A DNA stretch of 64,000 nt, taken from assembly GCA_942490995.1 (NCBI GenBank), contig CALOBG010000051.1, positions 62,001 to 126,000 of the forward strand, given 5' to 3'. Source of the DNA: UBA981 sp942490995 (GTDB taxonomy: Bacteria; Pseudomonadota; Gammaproteobacteria; Ga0077536). Under the pieces are notes generated by a model. The model saw nothing but the letters and a program-made list of their open reading frames with translations. It was not told where the DNA came from and made no database searches. Shown piece after piece: positions 8,812-18,171 of the stretch. A program made the translations under genes and the position numbers. How positions within the stretch are numbered: the first letter of the stretch is position 1; every line of letters begins with the position of its first letter.

Positions 8812-9252
8812 TCAGGACTGCCGATCGGCAACCATGCGCAGCGCCACACGCAGGTGCTGGTATTTCCATTCGCCGTCGAGCTTCACGTAATCGTCGTCGT
8901 AGCGCAGCGCCAGCCACTTTTCGTCGTCATTTTCGGCATAGGTCCACGGTCCCATGATGTACCAGCTCGCGGTCGCACGATCGCCCTGCACATCGATGAT
9001 CGGGTTCATGATGTTGTGCTGTGAAAAGCTGAACATCTTGCGGAAATTGCTGAACAGCTCGCGGATCTCGGCGTGGCCCGTTGCCTTGCCAAAATCAGCG
9101 CTCTCCCAGATCGCGTCCGGCGCAAATACCGAGGCAATGCGATCCGGGTTATGCAGGTCATCGCAGATCTCGCAGTAACGCGCCTTGAGTTGTTTGATCG
9201 CTTCGATGTCTTCGATGCGCATGATGCGTTTTTCGAGTGCCGCCAGGTCCAT
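8812..9252 (-). CDS. Nuclear transport factor 2 / SnoaL-like family protein
   Basis: A 146-residue cone-shaped single-domain protein. The opening EDIEAIKQLKARYCEICDDL and the strand pairs ATASWYIMGPW and LRYDDDYVKLDGEWKYQHL match SnoaL_4-type proteins, which bind hydrophobic substrates and sometimes act as isomerases or dehydratases. It ends 8 bases from the selenoprotein stop, convergent. No catalytic assignment is possible. Confidence 0.85.
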   Translation of the reverse strand: MDLAALEKRIMRIEDIEAIKQLKARYCEICDDLHNPDRIASVFAPDAIWESADFGKATGHAEIRELFSNFRKMFSFSQHNIMNPIIDVQGDRATASWYIMGPWTYAENDDEKWLALRYDDDYVKLDGEWKYQHLRVALRMVADRQS

Positions 9253-9321
9253 AGTAGATCCTCCATTGCGTTGCGCCTCCCAGCGAGGCGCGCTTGATAA
9301 TAATCGCGACCGCGCAGGCTG

Positions 9322-10164
9322 TCAGTCGAGGGGTGGCGCAAAGACGGCGTCGAGTTCGCCTATCGAGGCGGCATCCGCGGCAAATGTGAACGTACCGGTG
9401 TCGCGGATCTCGCGAGCGGCGCTGAACAGGGCGCCGAACGCGGCGCGGTTCAGCGCCGACCCTACGCTGACCCGTTTGACCCCGAGCGCAGCCAGGTCCT
9501 TTAAGGTCAGAGTGCTGCCGGACAGGCCCATGACCACGTTGACCGGCCGGTCGACCGCCTTGACCAGGGTGCCGATGTCCTCGGCGCTGCGCAGGCCGGG
9601 CGCATAGAGCACATCGGCGCCGGCATCCTGGTAGGCCTGCAGTCGCGCTATCGTTGCGCCGAGATCGGCACGCCCATACAGATAGTTTTCCGCACGTGCG
9701 GTCAGGACAAATGGAAACGGCAGGCCCCGCGCGGCCTCCACCGCAGCCGTGATCCGGGCCGCCGCCAGTTCGAGCGCATAGATAGGGTCGTCGGGATCGC
9801 CGCTGGCGTCTTCGATAGAACCACCGACCAGACCGACGGCCGCCGCCTTCCGAATCGTCGCAGCGACTGCGTCAGGGTCTGCGCCATAGCCGCCCTCGAG
9901 ATCGGCACTGACCGGCAATGCGCAGGCAGCGACGATCGCGGCAGCGTTGGCAAGCGCCTCCTGCCGCGACACCAGCCCCCTGGCGTCGCATCGACCGAGC
10001 GTGAACGCCAGCCCGGCGCTGGTGGTGGCCAACGCTTCGAAACCCAGACTGGCCAGCACTCGGGCCGATCCAGCATCCCACGGATTGGGGATCACGAAAC
10101 AGCCGGGGCGACGGTGCAGCGCCGCGAACGTTTCGCCTTTGTTAAGCTGCGAGAGCATCACCAA
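9322..10164 (-). CDS. Isocitrate lyase / PEP mutase superfamily protein
   Basis: A TIM-barrel C-C lyase-type enzyme of 280 residues (from the second methionine 278). Visible marks are IPNPWDAGSARVLASLGFEALATTSAG, the metal-site loop PVSADLEGGYG and GLVGGSIEDASG, and FVLTARAENYLYGR. This is the oxaloacetate decarboxylase/carboxyphosphonoenolpyruvate-mutase-like branch, many members of which are uncharacterised. It lacks the KKCGH motif of true isocitrate lyases. Confidence 0.88.
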   Translation of the reverse strand: MVMLSQLNKGETFAALHRRPGCFVIPNPWDAGSARVLASLGFEALATTSAGLAFTLGRCDARGLVSRQEALANAAAIVAACALPVSADLEGGYGADPDAVAATIRKAAAVGLVGGSIEDASGDPDDPIYALELAAARITAAVEAARGLPFPFVLTARAENYLYGRADLGATIARLQAYQDAGADVLYAPGLRSAEDIGTLVKAVDRPVNVVMGLSGSTLTLKDLAALGVKRVSVGSALNRAAFGALFSAAREIRDTGTFTFAADAASIGELDAVFAPPLD

Positions 10165-10319
10165 CCTCCGGTGCTGAGCCTACTGCGTGACGCGCGCTCT
10201 TTCACGTGCGCGATTACCGTTTCGAGCAGACCCTGATGCACCTCCGAACGGCTCATAACTACAACCGCTGCGTCACCCGGACGCATGCAGAGATTACTCG
10301 ACGCCTTGGCTGCAGGTCA

Positions 10320-10760
10320 CTACGTCGCGACCGTAACACCGTTCGCTTTCAATACCGAGAGTATTCGAGAGACATCGCTGTCGGTATCGATTTCCGCGTC
10401 GAAGGCGGTAAACATCTCCGCCGCGGTACTGTCGCGACTGGTTATTTCCATCATGCTGCCACCGCCGACGTCGTAGTTAAAACCATGCACCGTGTTGCGC
10501 GGCACATGCACCAGGGTGCCGGCCGGGCAGGTGTGTTCTTCACCGGCACATTGAAATTTCACCGTACCCGAGATCACGTAGAAGGCTTCGTCCCAGTCGT
10601 GGCTGTGCGGCGGCGGGCCGAAACCGGCTTCGCCCTTCTGAAAGGTAATGCCGTAGCTTTCGGTGGCAGTCGATGCCGCCAGGATCGTCACTTTCGTACC
10701 AACCACATCAAGCGCCGCCGGGCGATCTTCAGGTTTCATTACAAAGTGTGTCTTTTTCAT
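10320..10760 (-). CDS. Cupin-domain protein
   Basis: A 146-residue protein with one cupin barrel. The first motif reads as PPHSHDWDEAFYVISGTVKF, with a His pair and a Glu as likely metal ligands, and the second as LVHVPRNTVHGFNYDVGG, with a His. The substrate cannot be inferred. It is monocistronic in appearance, with 155 bases of featureless sequence after its stop. Confidence 0.87.
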   Translation of the reverse strand: MKKTHFVMKPEDRPAALDVVGTKVTILAASTATESYGITFQKGEAGFGPPPHSHDWDEAFYVISGTVKFQCAGEEHTCPAGTLVHVPRNTVHGFNYDVGGGSMMEITSRDSTAAEMFTAFDAEIDTDSDVSRILSVLKANGVTVAT

Positions 10761-10832
10761 ATTCCAGGCCCTCTGGCTTTGTAGCCGCTTTAGTCATTGT
10801 CGTCGCTCATATTGCCCGCCGCCAGTGAGTGA

Positions 10833-11345
10833 CTACCACAACAGCCTGCGCCGCGCCGCGCTCAACAGCAGCCTGGAATACAACTTGTGGAACGGCAGCA
10901 GGACGCTGACCATGGCGTCCGGTGACTGCTCGGCGCCGTCCCTGCGGTGGCGAGCGACAACCGCGGAGCCGAAAAACAGGCGGGTTCGAGGCGCGCGGTC
11001 CGTGGCGCCTGATGCACTCATCAACCACGATCGCGTCCGGCCTCGATAGTCGGAAAGCAGGAGCTGATCGGGCCGTCTGTCCTCGACGGTCCAGGCCGCA
11101 AACGAATCAACTTTTGCCTTCGCCAGGGCGCGTGCGTTGTCGTCCGTCGAAGGTCTGGCTACCGCCAGGCCGAGCAGGACTCGTTCGACCTTGAATAAGG
11201 CGGTTGTGTAGAACGCTTCGATGTATTCGGCCTGGGTTACGGCTTTATCGATTTCGCAGACATAACAATCGGTATAGGCGCCACTTTTGCGATAGTTCAA
11301 AAGCAGCGAATGCGGGGGAAGCTCACAGGCTTGAACGGCGTGCAT
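10833..11345 (-). CDS. Conserved hypothetical protein
   Basis: 170 residues starting MHAVQACELPPHSLLLNYRKSGAYTDCY. The central part DKAVTQAEYIEAFYTTALFKVER and the C-terminal LLPFHKLYSRLLL give a weak impression of DUF2867-like proteins, but I cannot support that firmly. It starts 6 bases after the stop of the RidA-family gene, so the two are cotranscribed. Confidence 0.6.
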   Translation of the reverse strand: MHAVQACELPPHSLLLNYRKSGAYTDCYVCEIDKAVTQAEYIEAFYTTALFKVERVLLGLAVARPSTDDNARALAKAKVDSFAAWTVEDRRPDQLLLSDYRGRTRSWLMSASGATDRAPRTRLFFGSAVVARHRRDGAEQSPDAMVSVLLPFHKLYSRLLLSAARRRLLW

Positions 11346-11351
11346 TGTCGC

Positions 11352-11759
11352 TCACGACCGCAGCCTGGCGATCATCTCGATTTCGACCTGCAGGTTTGGA
11401 CCAGCCAGTGCCACAACCCCGACCCCGGTCAGGCTCGGCTGCGCACCGTCGAATAGTACGTGCAAGTGTGGCATCAGCACCTCCAGGCGCGCCGGTGTCA
11501 GATCCACAACGTAGACTCGAACCATGACGAGGTCTGCTGCGGACGCACCGACGGCTTCGAGCGCCGCCTTAGCGTTGGTCACCACCAGTGCCGCCTGTTC
11601 GGCGAGACCGTCGGGCGCGGGCTCACCGCCCGGTCGCGAAGCGACCTGCCCGGAGATAAAGGCCAGCCTGCCCGGCTCCACGGTTGTGATCTGCGAATAA
11701 CCAAGCGCGGACGCATCGGGCAACGATGGCGGGTTCAGGCGCGCGAGTGATAGCGACAA
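11352..11759 (-). CDS. RidA/YjgF/Rid-family protein, TTG start
   Basis: A 135-residue Rid protein with GYSQITTVEPGRLAFISGQ, NAKAALEAVGASAADLVMVRVYV and a C-terminal VEIEMIARL. I chose the TTG at 11759 because AAGGAG (minus strand, 11768-11773) sits 8 bases ahead of it and the product begins at the family boundary. An ATG at 11819 in the same frame would add 20 residues unlike the family. It is distinct from the RidA gene at 5431. Confidence 0.82.
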   Translation of the reverse strand: MSLSLARLNPPSLPDASALGYSQITTVEPGRLAFISGQVASRPGGEPAPDGLAEQAALVVTNAKAALEAVGASAADLVMVRVYVVDLTPARLEVLMPHLHVLFDGAQPSLTGVGVVALAGPNLQVEIEMIARLRS

Positions 11760-11951
11760 TTCAGTTTCTCCTTGGTCAAAAGAAAATACGCCAGGGGAAA
11801 GATTGCGGGCGGTGCGCAAAAGGAAGCACGGAGATTTGTACTTGCTCCGCCAGCGGGTGAATCTCGCCGTATGGTATCGAAATTATCTCCCCGCCAGCGC
11901 CAGTTTCAACCGCCGTTGCCGATCGATCCCCGCAATAGATCGCTCATCATG

Positions 11952-12374
11952 CTACAAGCGCTTCGAAAACCAGATATTTTTATGTCCGACAGGGTGGTCA
12001 TGCACATCAGCCTGTTTTCTATATCCCAGTTTTTCGTAGAACAGTGGCGCCTGGAAACTGTGGGTGGACAGGATGACGTTCTCGCAGCCCCGCTGTTTCG
12101 CTTCGATTTCGACCGCGTTCAGCAGCCTGGTTCCGATCCCGGTCGAGCGCTGCGTTTCGGCGACCCAAACGTGGCCGAGGAAACATGTCCTGTGCCACGT
12201 GTGCCCAGCGGCGCCGGCGATGATTTCGCCGTTTGCATTCTGGATCGTTGCGGCGAGATAGGCGGCGTCGGAACAGCCGGTGACTAGTGCATTGAATTCG
12301 TAGAGTTGCTGAGCCAGAAAGGCTTCAAGCTTGTGGTAGCCCGAAGCGTCATGAACAATGGTGGTGGTTTCCAT
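11952..12374 (-). CDS. GNAT-family N-acetyltransferase
   Basis: 140 residues with acetyl-CoA binding motif A visible as VWVAETQRSTGIGTRLLNAVE (Q/R-x-x-G-x-G/A form) and the family C-terminal FQAPLFYEKLGYRK. The substrate is unknown. Small GNAT proteins are frequent integron cassette cargo, but no clear attC flanks this gene. Confidence 0.88.
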   Translation of the reverse strand: METTTIVHDASGYHKLEAFLAQQLYEFNALVTGCSDAAYLAATIQNANGEIIAGAAGHTWHRTCFLGHVWVAETQRSTGIGTRLLNAVEIEAKQRGCENVILSTHSFQAPLFYEKLGYRKQADVHDHPVGHKNIWFSKRL

Positions 12375-12401
12375 GGGGCTCAGGACCTCGGCAAATCATG
12401 G

Positions 12402-13130
12402 TCAACCTGTCTGCGCTTTCAGCAAAGCATCGGACGAGTAAGCCGCAAGCGCCTCCAGCTCCGCTTCGCAGTCGCCCACGAAGCACGAACCATGCATGAC
12501 CGCCAGGCGCTCAGGGTTCAACGCTTTGAGTGACCGGATGGTCGAGGCCGTTGTGGGCGTAAGCGCCATCGCATGAAAGGCTTCTTCGGCAAATATCGCG
12601 CTCGGGGCGATGCTTTCGTCGGTAATCGCTGGTCCATTACCGAGCTGGGTGAACAGATCGCCGGTAAACAGGGTTCTTGTCGTTTCCTCGAACACAAGCC
12701 CGGATTCCCACGCGTGTGGTACGTGCGGAGTGTCGATATACCTTACGCGCTTGCCGCCTAATTCCAGGATTTCGTTGTTTTCTAACGCTCTCGGTGGACG
12801 GTCGGCCAGATCGTTCAGTGAGACCATGCACGCGATCGCGCCGTGGACTATTTGTGCTTCCGGGGCAACGGCCAGCCACTGATTCATTGATCCGCATTCG
12901 TCAGACTCGACATGCCCGAAAGAAATCCAGCGGACCTTGTTCAAAGCCACGATACTCGCGGCCGCCTTCGAGACGGACTCGAAAAGACCCCGTCCGCCGC
13001 AATGAAACAGAAACGGTTCGTCGGCATTAATCAGGTATTGATTGAACGTAAAGCCGTTGGGTGGCATGTCCGGCATGAATGTCGAAAGTCGAAAAATATC
13101 TTTCGCGATCTCGTCAATTTGAGTTTGCAT
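12402..13130 (-). CDS. Metallo-beta-lactamase-fold hydrolase, flavodiiron-like metal site
   Basis: 242 residues. The metal motif reads GHVESDECG, that is H-x-E-x-D-E, closer to the ODP/flavodiiron type than to the HxHxDH of hydrolases. Further ligand candidates are the His of TPHVPHAWESG, the Asp of LFTGDLFTQLG and the His of VMHGSCF. There is no flavodoxin domain, so it is a stand-alone ODP-like protein. Oxygen or NO sensing or reduction is possible but unproven. Confidence 0.82.
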   Translation of the reverse strand: MQTQIDEIAKDIFRLSTFMPDMPPNGFTFNQYLINADEPFLFHCGGRGLFESVSKAAASIVALNKVRWISFGHVESDECGSMNQWLAVAPEAQIVHGAIACMVSLNDLADRPPRALENNEILELGGKRVRYIDTPHVPHAWESGLVFEETTRTLFTGDLFTQLGNGPAITDESIAPSAIFAEEAFHAMALTPTTASTIRSLKALNPERLAVMHGSCFVGDCEAELEALAAYSSDALLKAQTG

Positions 13131-13437
13131 TCGATTAACCTCACTCGTCTCATTGATGCCCAGTCACAAGACACATCGCGGATGTTCACCTTTCGATACC
13201 GGGTCCGAATAATTCACGTGCAAAAGCGAGCTCCCTACGCGCGAGGGCCATTTCACTGCAGGGACCTGCGCCGCGGGGCACCAGGCTCCTCCGTTGTCAG
13301 GCGGCCTGAGCACAGCCTTCAGGTGGAACGGATTCGGACCGCTCCTCAACCAACGCTAAATCGCTGCGCGGCCGCACATCTGTCCATACGGGTGACACCC
13401 GCCGCGCGCTAATTGTGGCGTCGGCCCGCGTCCGGTT
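13131..13437. other. Intergenic stretch with no recognisable gene
   Basis: I see no supported coding frame, tRNA, repeat or attC in these 307 bases between the metallo-beta-lactamase start and the next gene's stop. Confidence 0.6.
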
Positions 13438-13911
13438 TCAAGCGCTCTGTGGTGGCGACGCGTACTCGGTAACCTTTTGTTTGGTCGGCGGAAAACGAAA
13501 GCCACCGAACCGGAAAGCGCTGGTTCTGCTGAGCAACTCCCAGTTTCCATCGCGAAAACATTCGCACGAGAAAGCATGCATGACCAATCCTCTCGTGTGC
13601 CGTATGCGAGAACGATTTTGCAGAACGATTGATACCTCATTGACCAGGGCTCGGAGCAACCCGTCCATATCCTGATAGTCGGCCAGAGCGTAACCACGAT
13701 TCCAGAAGTATTCATCCCCGGCGATGTGGGCTCTTTCAGCCGATAAACTGGCCCCGCCTTTTTCGTAGATATTTGTGGAAAAAGCATAGTCAGCGCCGCA
13801 AGGGAGCGCGAAGCTTGTTCGCCAGTAAGTCACGATCGAGTTGGATTTTCGCGTCTCGCCACCGAGTTCGGGGAACCTTCGAAGCGCCTTTTTTATCGAA
13901 GCTGTTTTCAT
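13438..13911 (-). CDS. Hypothetical protein
   Basis: From the ATG at 13911 the product has 157 residues: MKTASIKKALRRFPELGGET, then YWRTSFALPCGADYAFSTN and YFWNRGYALADYQDMDGLLR. I do not recognise a family. The frame is open upstream to 13992 but the chosen start has better codon character. Confidence 0.55.
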   Translation of the reverse strand: MKTASIKKALRRFPELGGETRKSNSIVTYWRTSFALPCGADYAFSTNIYEKGGASLSAERAHIAGDEYFWNRGYALADYQDMDGLLRALVNEVSIVLQNRSRIRHTRGLVMHAFSCECFRDGNWELLSRTSAFRFGGFRFPPTKQKVTEYASPPQSA

Positions 13912-14018
13912 GGACCCCGACTTTCGGTTGGGCGACACATTGCAAGTGGCTCGGTTCGCACAAAGATATGTTGCCGCGCTGAATGTGCCCACTCCAGCGG
14001 TTGAGCTTACGCCCTTGC

Positions 14019-14579
14019 TTATAGGGTACGGTCTTCGTTGAGTTGAGCGAATTCTTCCGCGTATCGAACCAGACCAGCTTGCCCGGCGAGACCGTCCTCG
14101 ACAAGTTCAAGCGCCTGGAAGGCGGCGAAGCCACCGTACTCGTCCGACAATCCCCAGCTACTTCCCGGCTTGAAGCCGAATCTGGCGTAGTAGCCCGGCT
14201 CGCCGAGGACGACCAGAAAGCGGTGGTTCCGCGCACGCGCAATCTGTATCCCGGCAAGGATCAGCTTCGAACCGATGCCGCGACCTTGATACTCGGGCAG
14301 CACGGCCACCGGTGCCAATCCCAGGCCGTGATCATCGACACCTGACACAACCGGACTAAAGGCGATATGGCCAACGATGTTGTTCTCGGTTGTCGCAACC
14401 AGGGAAATTTCGAGCTTGCCATGCGCGCGCAAAAGGTTTACCAGCGTCGCCTCGATGGCGGAGGGAAAAACGGCTTTAAGGACGACGCTTATATGCGGCG
14501 CATCCGCCGGCTCTTCTGGACGTATGTGCGTGAACACCTGACGTGGCCCCTGACGTTTGGGTAGCCGGCGTGTTACCAC
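14019..14579 (-). CDS. GNAT-family N-acetyltransferase, YhbS-like
   Basis: 186 residues. It contains GHIAFSPVVSGVDDHGLGLAPVAVLPEYQGRGIGSKL with the CoA loop QGRGIG, and LGEPGYYARFGFKPGSSWGL, which is typical of the YhbS branch. The start may be further in, before THIRPEEPADAPHI. The substrate is unknown. Confidence 0.9.
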   Translation of the reverse strand: MVTRRLPKRQGPRQVFTHIRPEEPADAPHISVVLKAVFPSAIEATLVNLLRAHGKLEISLVATTENNIVGHIAFSPVVSGVDDHGLGLAPVAVLPEYQGRGIGSKLILAGIQIARARNHRFLVVLGEPGYYARFGFKPGSSWGLSDEYGGFAAFQALELVEDGLAGQAGLVRYAEEFAQLNEDRTL

Positions 14580-14928
14580 ACGCCGCTCAAAAAGGGAAAG
14601 TGGCGAACCACTGGAGAATAGCTGGCGCCGCTTCTGCCAATGATTCGGTCAATCGGCCCACTGTTCAGCCGAACAGCCAATCATGCAGGAACCTCCCGGG
14701 ACTGAACGCGAATGCCCCGGCAATCAAAATGCCCCCGAAATATAAACCGAGCATATTGAAGCGATGCATCGCAACTCTGTGTGTTCGCGCGGCGTAATAG
14801 GCCAACGGTACTGTTATCAAAGTCAGCAGGCTCAGAGAATGAATGTAACCGAAATGCCCCCTGAAGCTCGGGCCCACCTGCGCGGGCATGATCAGAGTGA
14901 TCGTTCCCGTTACAAACATCAGAACTAG

Positions 14929-15310
14929 CCCGCATTTCTCACCGCGTCGGCGATTAACGCAGTCGTCTGGTAGCGATGGGGAAGCGAGCCGCGCATCGCT
15001 GGCGTGAACCCGGCAGATCACGCGGCTTGCCTATTTGCGGGCGAGCGAACCCACCCGACGGTGTCGGTGGTGGGGGTCGATGGCGAAGGCAGCAGTCTGG
15101 TTCGTAGGGGGCGGCTTAACCCGCATTTCTCACCGCGTCGGCGATTAACGCAGTCGTCTGGTAGCGATGGGGAAGCGAGCCGCGCATCGCTGGCGTGAAC
15201 CCGGCAGATCACGCGGCTTGCCTATTTGCGGGCGAGCGAACCCACCCGACGGTGTCGGTGGTGGGGTTCGATGGCAGGGAAAGCGGTCTGGTTCGTGGGG
15301 GCGGCTTAAC
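14929..15310. repeat. 191-bp tandem duplication of the IS1380 terminal region
   Basis: Bases 14929-15119 and 15120-15310 are nearly identical, both starting CCCGCATTTCTCACCGCG and ending GGGGCGGCTTAA. Only the outer copy has the complete inverted repeat with its TAG. The duplication lies downstream of the transposase stop. Confidence 0.92.
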
Positions 15311-16691
15311 GCGCCGCGACGTCCAGGGCATGGCAGGCGGCGATGAACTCCCGCTGATGCGGGCAGCCGCTACTCATCGCGAGCTTGACCCTGCGCACGC
15401 TGACCGTGACCACCGCGCCGATCTTCAACAGGCGCAGGCGGATGGTCGTCGCACAAGCACGCGCGAGCGTGGTGCCGGCCAGTCCGATGCGGCGCACGGC
15501 GTGCATCAGCACATAAGCCGCCGACGCCCACCACAGGCGCAGCTGGTTACCGCGCAGGGTCTCGGTCGAGAGCCGGTCGGCGAACAGGTCGAGCTGGCAT
15601 TCCTTGATGCGGTTCTCGGCCTCACCGCGCGCGCAATAGAAGTCCTCGTACAGCGCCCGTGCCGCCCAGCGTCGCTTCGACAACGAGGTCACGATGAAGC
15701 GCGGATTCGATTTGTCACCGGTATGCTCAGCCTTGGCCACCACACGGCGTGACCGGCTCCAGCTCTTGCGCGTCCGATACGCGAGCTCGCGGAAACAGCG
15801 CGCCGGGCTCTGCGTGGCTGCCGACGTCTCCGCCACCGTCTGCAGTTCACTGCCTATCGCCCGTACCAGACGGGCGTTACGTGCCAGCCCGAACACGTAT
15901 TCCACGCCATTTTCCTCGCACCAGCCCATCAACGCCTCGCGGCAGAAGCCCGAGTCCGCCCGCAGCACGATGCGCGTCTTCGGCCACCGCACACGCACCT
16001 GGGCGACGATGCGCTCGACCTCCTCCACCGCCCCCGCCGCACCGTCGATGTTCGCCGGTAGCAGCTTCGCGGCCAACAGATGCTCGCCGCAGTAGATGTA
16101 CAACGGCAGGTAGCAGTAGTGATCGTAATAGCCGTGAAAGAACCGTGCTTCCTGATGGCCGTGCAACGCCACGTCGGTCGCATCCAGATCCAGCACGATC
16201 TCCGCCGGCGGCTCGCGGTAAGCCTCCAGGAACAGCGCCACGAACAACCGTTCGATCGCTGATTCGTCCGGGCGGATCTTGTGATAGCGATGCGCCCCGC
16301 TCGCTGGATAGCATTCCAGACGGCTCAGCGTGCTCTTGCCCGCCAGTGCTGCACAGTCCTCGCGTAACCGCGGCGACAGCTTGCCCAGCAGCGCACCCAT
16401 CACCGGGTCATGGCGTAGCTCGTCGTGGTCGTTCAGGTCTTCGTATCCCAGCGCCAGCGCGAACACCCGTTGACCGACCAGCGTGCGCAACGAGTGCTCG
16501 ACCAGCTCAGCCTGCCGCTCGTCGATGAAGCAGCGCGACAGCCGGTCGATCAGACCGACCGCCGCGTCCGCCTTACCCAGCAGTAGCGCGCCGCCATCCG
16601 AGCTCACCGTTCCGCCATCGAACGCCGCCACCACGCGGCGGCGTCCAGCCCATGAAAACGTCAGTTGTTCAGCGGTACACTGTGTCGGCAT
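15306..16691 (-). CDS. IS1380-family transposase
   Basis: A DDE transposase of about 461 residues from the ATG at 16691, MPTQCTAEQLTFSWAGRRRV. Acidic catalytic candidates lie in VLDLDATDVALHG, IVLRADSGFCREALM and RGEAENRIKECQLDLFADR. Upstream frame to 16763 is open but not needed. It looks intact. Confidence 0.92.
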   Translation of the reverse strand: MPTQCTAEQLTFSWAGRRRVVAAFDGGTVSSDGGALLLGKADAAVGLIDRLSRCFIDERQAELVEHSLRTLVGQRVFALALGYEDLNDHDELRHDPVMGALLGKLSPRLREDCAALAGKSTLSRLECYPASGAHRYHKIRPDESAIERLFVALFLEAYREPPAEIVLDLDATDVALHGHQEARFFHGYYDHYCYLPLYIYCGEHLLAAKLLPANIDGAAGAVEEVERIVAQVRVRWPKTRIVLRADSGFCREALMGWCEENGVEYVFGLARNARLVRAIGSELQTVAETSAATQSPARCFRELAYRTRKSWSRSRRVVAKAEHTGDKSNPRFIVTSLSKRRWAARALYEDFYCARGEAENRIKECQLDLFADRLSTETLRGNQLRLWWASAAYVLMHAVRRIGLAGTTLARACATTIRLRLLKIGAVVTVSVRRVKLAMSSGCPHQREFIAACHALDVAAR

Positions 16692-16923
16692 CGGGAACCT
16701 CCTCTGAGGGGTCGTAACTCGTTCACGCAAAACAAGTTTGATCCTCTCGGAGGCCCGATGCACTAACTACGTGTGAGAAATCCGGGCTAGATAATATCGG
16801 CCTATCGATCGGTGTGCCGGCGATCCTTTCCGGCTGAACATCAGGTACGTTCCGAGAAAGAACGCTGGCGCTACGGTAGCGAGGTGCAGATAGATCAAAT
16901 GCTCATACTTCATTTTGCCACCT

Positions 16924-16995
16924 CACACCAGGATAACCTGCGTGTTTCCAGGGGCTTTCGCGAGCGAGACCGCGCGGTCACCCGGTGTTACCGCG
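16924..16995. other. Decayed attC-like sequence
   Basis: The first 19 bases (CCAGGATAACCTGCGTGTT) are identical to the left arm of the intact attC at 33576. The right arm and both core sites are unrecognisable. It lies just upstream of the broken DUF2306 gene, where a cassette boundary would be expected. Confidence 0.55.
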
Positions 16996-17105
16996 CGTTA
17001 TAGACCCGGGCTCATTGCCGGCTACGAGCGCGTGGCAGCCACCCCTCGCACTCGATCGCGTATGTAGTTCATGCACAGTGAAAGGGAAACGAAAGAAATT
17101 TTTTT

Positions 17106-17522
17106 TTATTTTAGGGCATCAATCCCTGCCTGGGAGCAGGCCACGTCTTCTTCGACGGAACCCCCTCCGACACCAATTCCGCCAACAACTTCGTCGCCTA
17201 CGATTATCGGCAGGCCGCCGCCGACGAAAGTTGCATTGGTGAAGTGCGACAGGCCGTGGACAAGACTTGGGTCGTCCTTAATGTACTGATAGATGTCTGC
17301 CGTCCCCATGCCAAACAGCGCCGTGAACGCTTTCCGCTGACAACCTTCGATCCCCAGGATCGGCGCGCCATCCATTCTTCCAAATGCAACGAGCCGGCCG
17401 CCATCGTCAACGACCGCTGCATTCTGTCTACAGCCAAGTTCCTCGGCTTTGGCGATAGCCGCCGCAATCATTCTGGTAGCTGCTTCGTAGCTGATGGTTT
17501 GTTTCGTATTCGTATTTGCCAT
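17106..17522 (-). CDS. GlcG/HbpS-family (DUF336) haem-degrading-like protein
   Basis: 138 residues with ISYEAATRMIAAAIAKAEELG, AAVVDDGGRLVAFGRMDGAP and GGGLPIIVGDEVVGGIGVGGG, typical of the GlcG/HbpS fold. Members bind haem or accompany glycolate or propanediol operons. No such operon is near, so its role here is open. Confidence 0.9.
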   Translation of the reverse strand: MANTNTKQTISYEAATRMIAAAIAKAEELGCRQNAAVVDDGGRLVAFGRMDGAPILGIEGCQRKAFTALFGMGTADIYQYIKDDPSLVHGLSHFTNATFVGGGLPIIVGDEVVGGIGVGGGSVEEDVACSQAGIDALK

Positions 17523-17724
17523 AGCAAAAATCCTTAACGTGAATTATCAGGAGTCTGGTTGGTCGATTTCGACCGGCGAAGATCACCACTTTCGAGGATT
17601 ACAAATAGTCGGCTGACGCCGGATAAATCGCTCGGCACTACGGGCTTGTTCAACCCGGGTGCACATTCTGGTCCACAACAAGGGCGCAGTAGCCGGCCGG
17701 GTTGGACGCGGTAGGGTGGCGAAT

Positions 17725-18171
17725 TCATTCGTCTCTGACCGCCATCATGGTGGTGACGAGATGAGCGAACAACTTTCGGTCTGCGCCTGTTTCGGCGAAT
17801 ATTTCCGCCGTGCATACTGACAGCGTTCGACCAGCTCGAATAACTTGACCGACGGCTACTATCCGGTCGCCGATACCTGGCGCCATATAGTTGATTTTGT
17901 ACTCCACCGTTACGACATCGTAGCCTTCGGGCAGAAGCGTTTGCGCGGCGTAACCGGCAGCGCTGTCAGCGACGGCGCTGGCAATAATTCCGTGTACGTT
18001 ACCGTGCGGCTGAAGCATTTCCGCGTCGACCGGCACGGATATTTCGACCCTTCCAGGCGCTACGTTCGTGACTTCGGCATGGAGCTTGTTGTTCATGAAC
18101 GGCTGGTCGCGGAGACTCTTTCGGACTCGGTCCGCGTAGCCGTCAAACTTGGGTTCGAAAACGTTCGACAT
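17725..18171 (-). CDS. PaaI-type hotdog thioesterase
   Basis: 148 residues. The hotdog core shows NVHGIIASAVADSAAGYAAQTLLP followed by VVTVEYKINYMAP and GQVIRAGRTLSVCTAEIF, matching PaaI/YbaW-like acyl-CoA thioesterases. The usual catalytic Asp/Glu region would be at ADSAAG. The substrate is unknown. Confidence 0.88.
   Translation of the reverse strand: MSNVFEPKFDGYADRVRKSLRDQPFMNNKLHAEVTNVAPGRVEISVPVDAEMLQPHGNVHGIIASAVADSAAGYAAQTLLPEGYDVVTVEYKINYMAPGIGDRIVAVGQVIRAGRTLSVCTAEIFAETGADRKLFAHLVTTMMAVRDE

Larger units (their letters stand above)
14929..16786 (-). mobile_element. IS1380-family insertion sequence
   Basis: The terminal inverted repeats read TAGCCCGCATTTCTCAC at the left and TAGCCCGGATTTCTCAC at the right (reverse complement), including the shared TAG. 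A 4-base CTAG duplication flanks it (14925-14928 and 16787-16790). It carries one transposase gene. The left terminal 191 bases are tandemly duplicated inside the element. Confidence 0.88.
14665..16913 (-). pseudogene. DUF2306-like membrane protein gene split by an IS1380 element
   Basis: The start ATG is at 16913 (MKYEHLIYLHLATVAPAFF...), the first part ends at the element's right edge (16787), and the second part runs from 14928 to the stop at 14665. Removing the element and one CTAG copy restores one frame: RYYLVLMFVTGTITLIM across the join. The protein would have about four membrane segments and ends FSPGRFLHDWLFG. A decayed attC-like sequence beginning near 16924 suggests it was once a cassette gene. 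As it stands, the gene is inactivated. Confidence 0.85.

Noticed and set aside
15004..15198. Small frames in the repeated IS1380 end
   Set aside because: Produced by the 191-bp tandem duplication; the same peptide appears twice and lies in an IS terminus.
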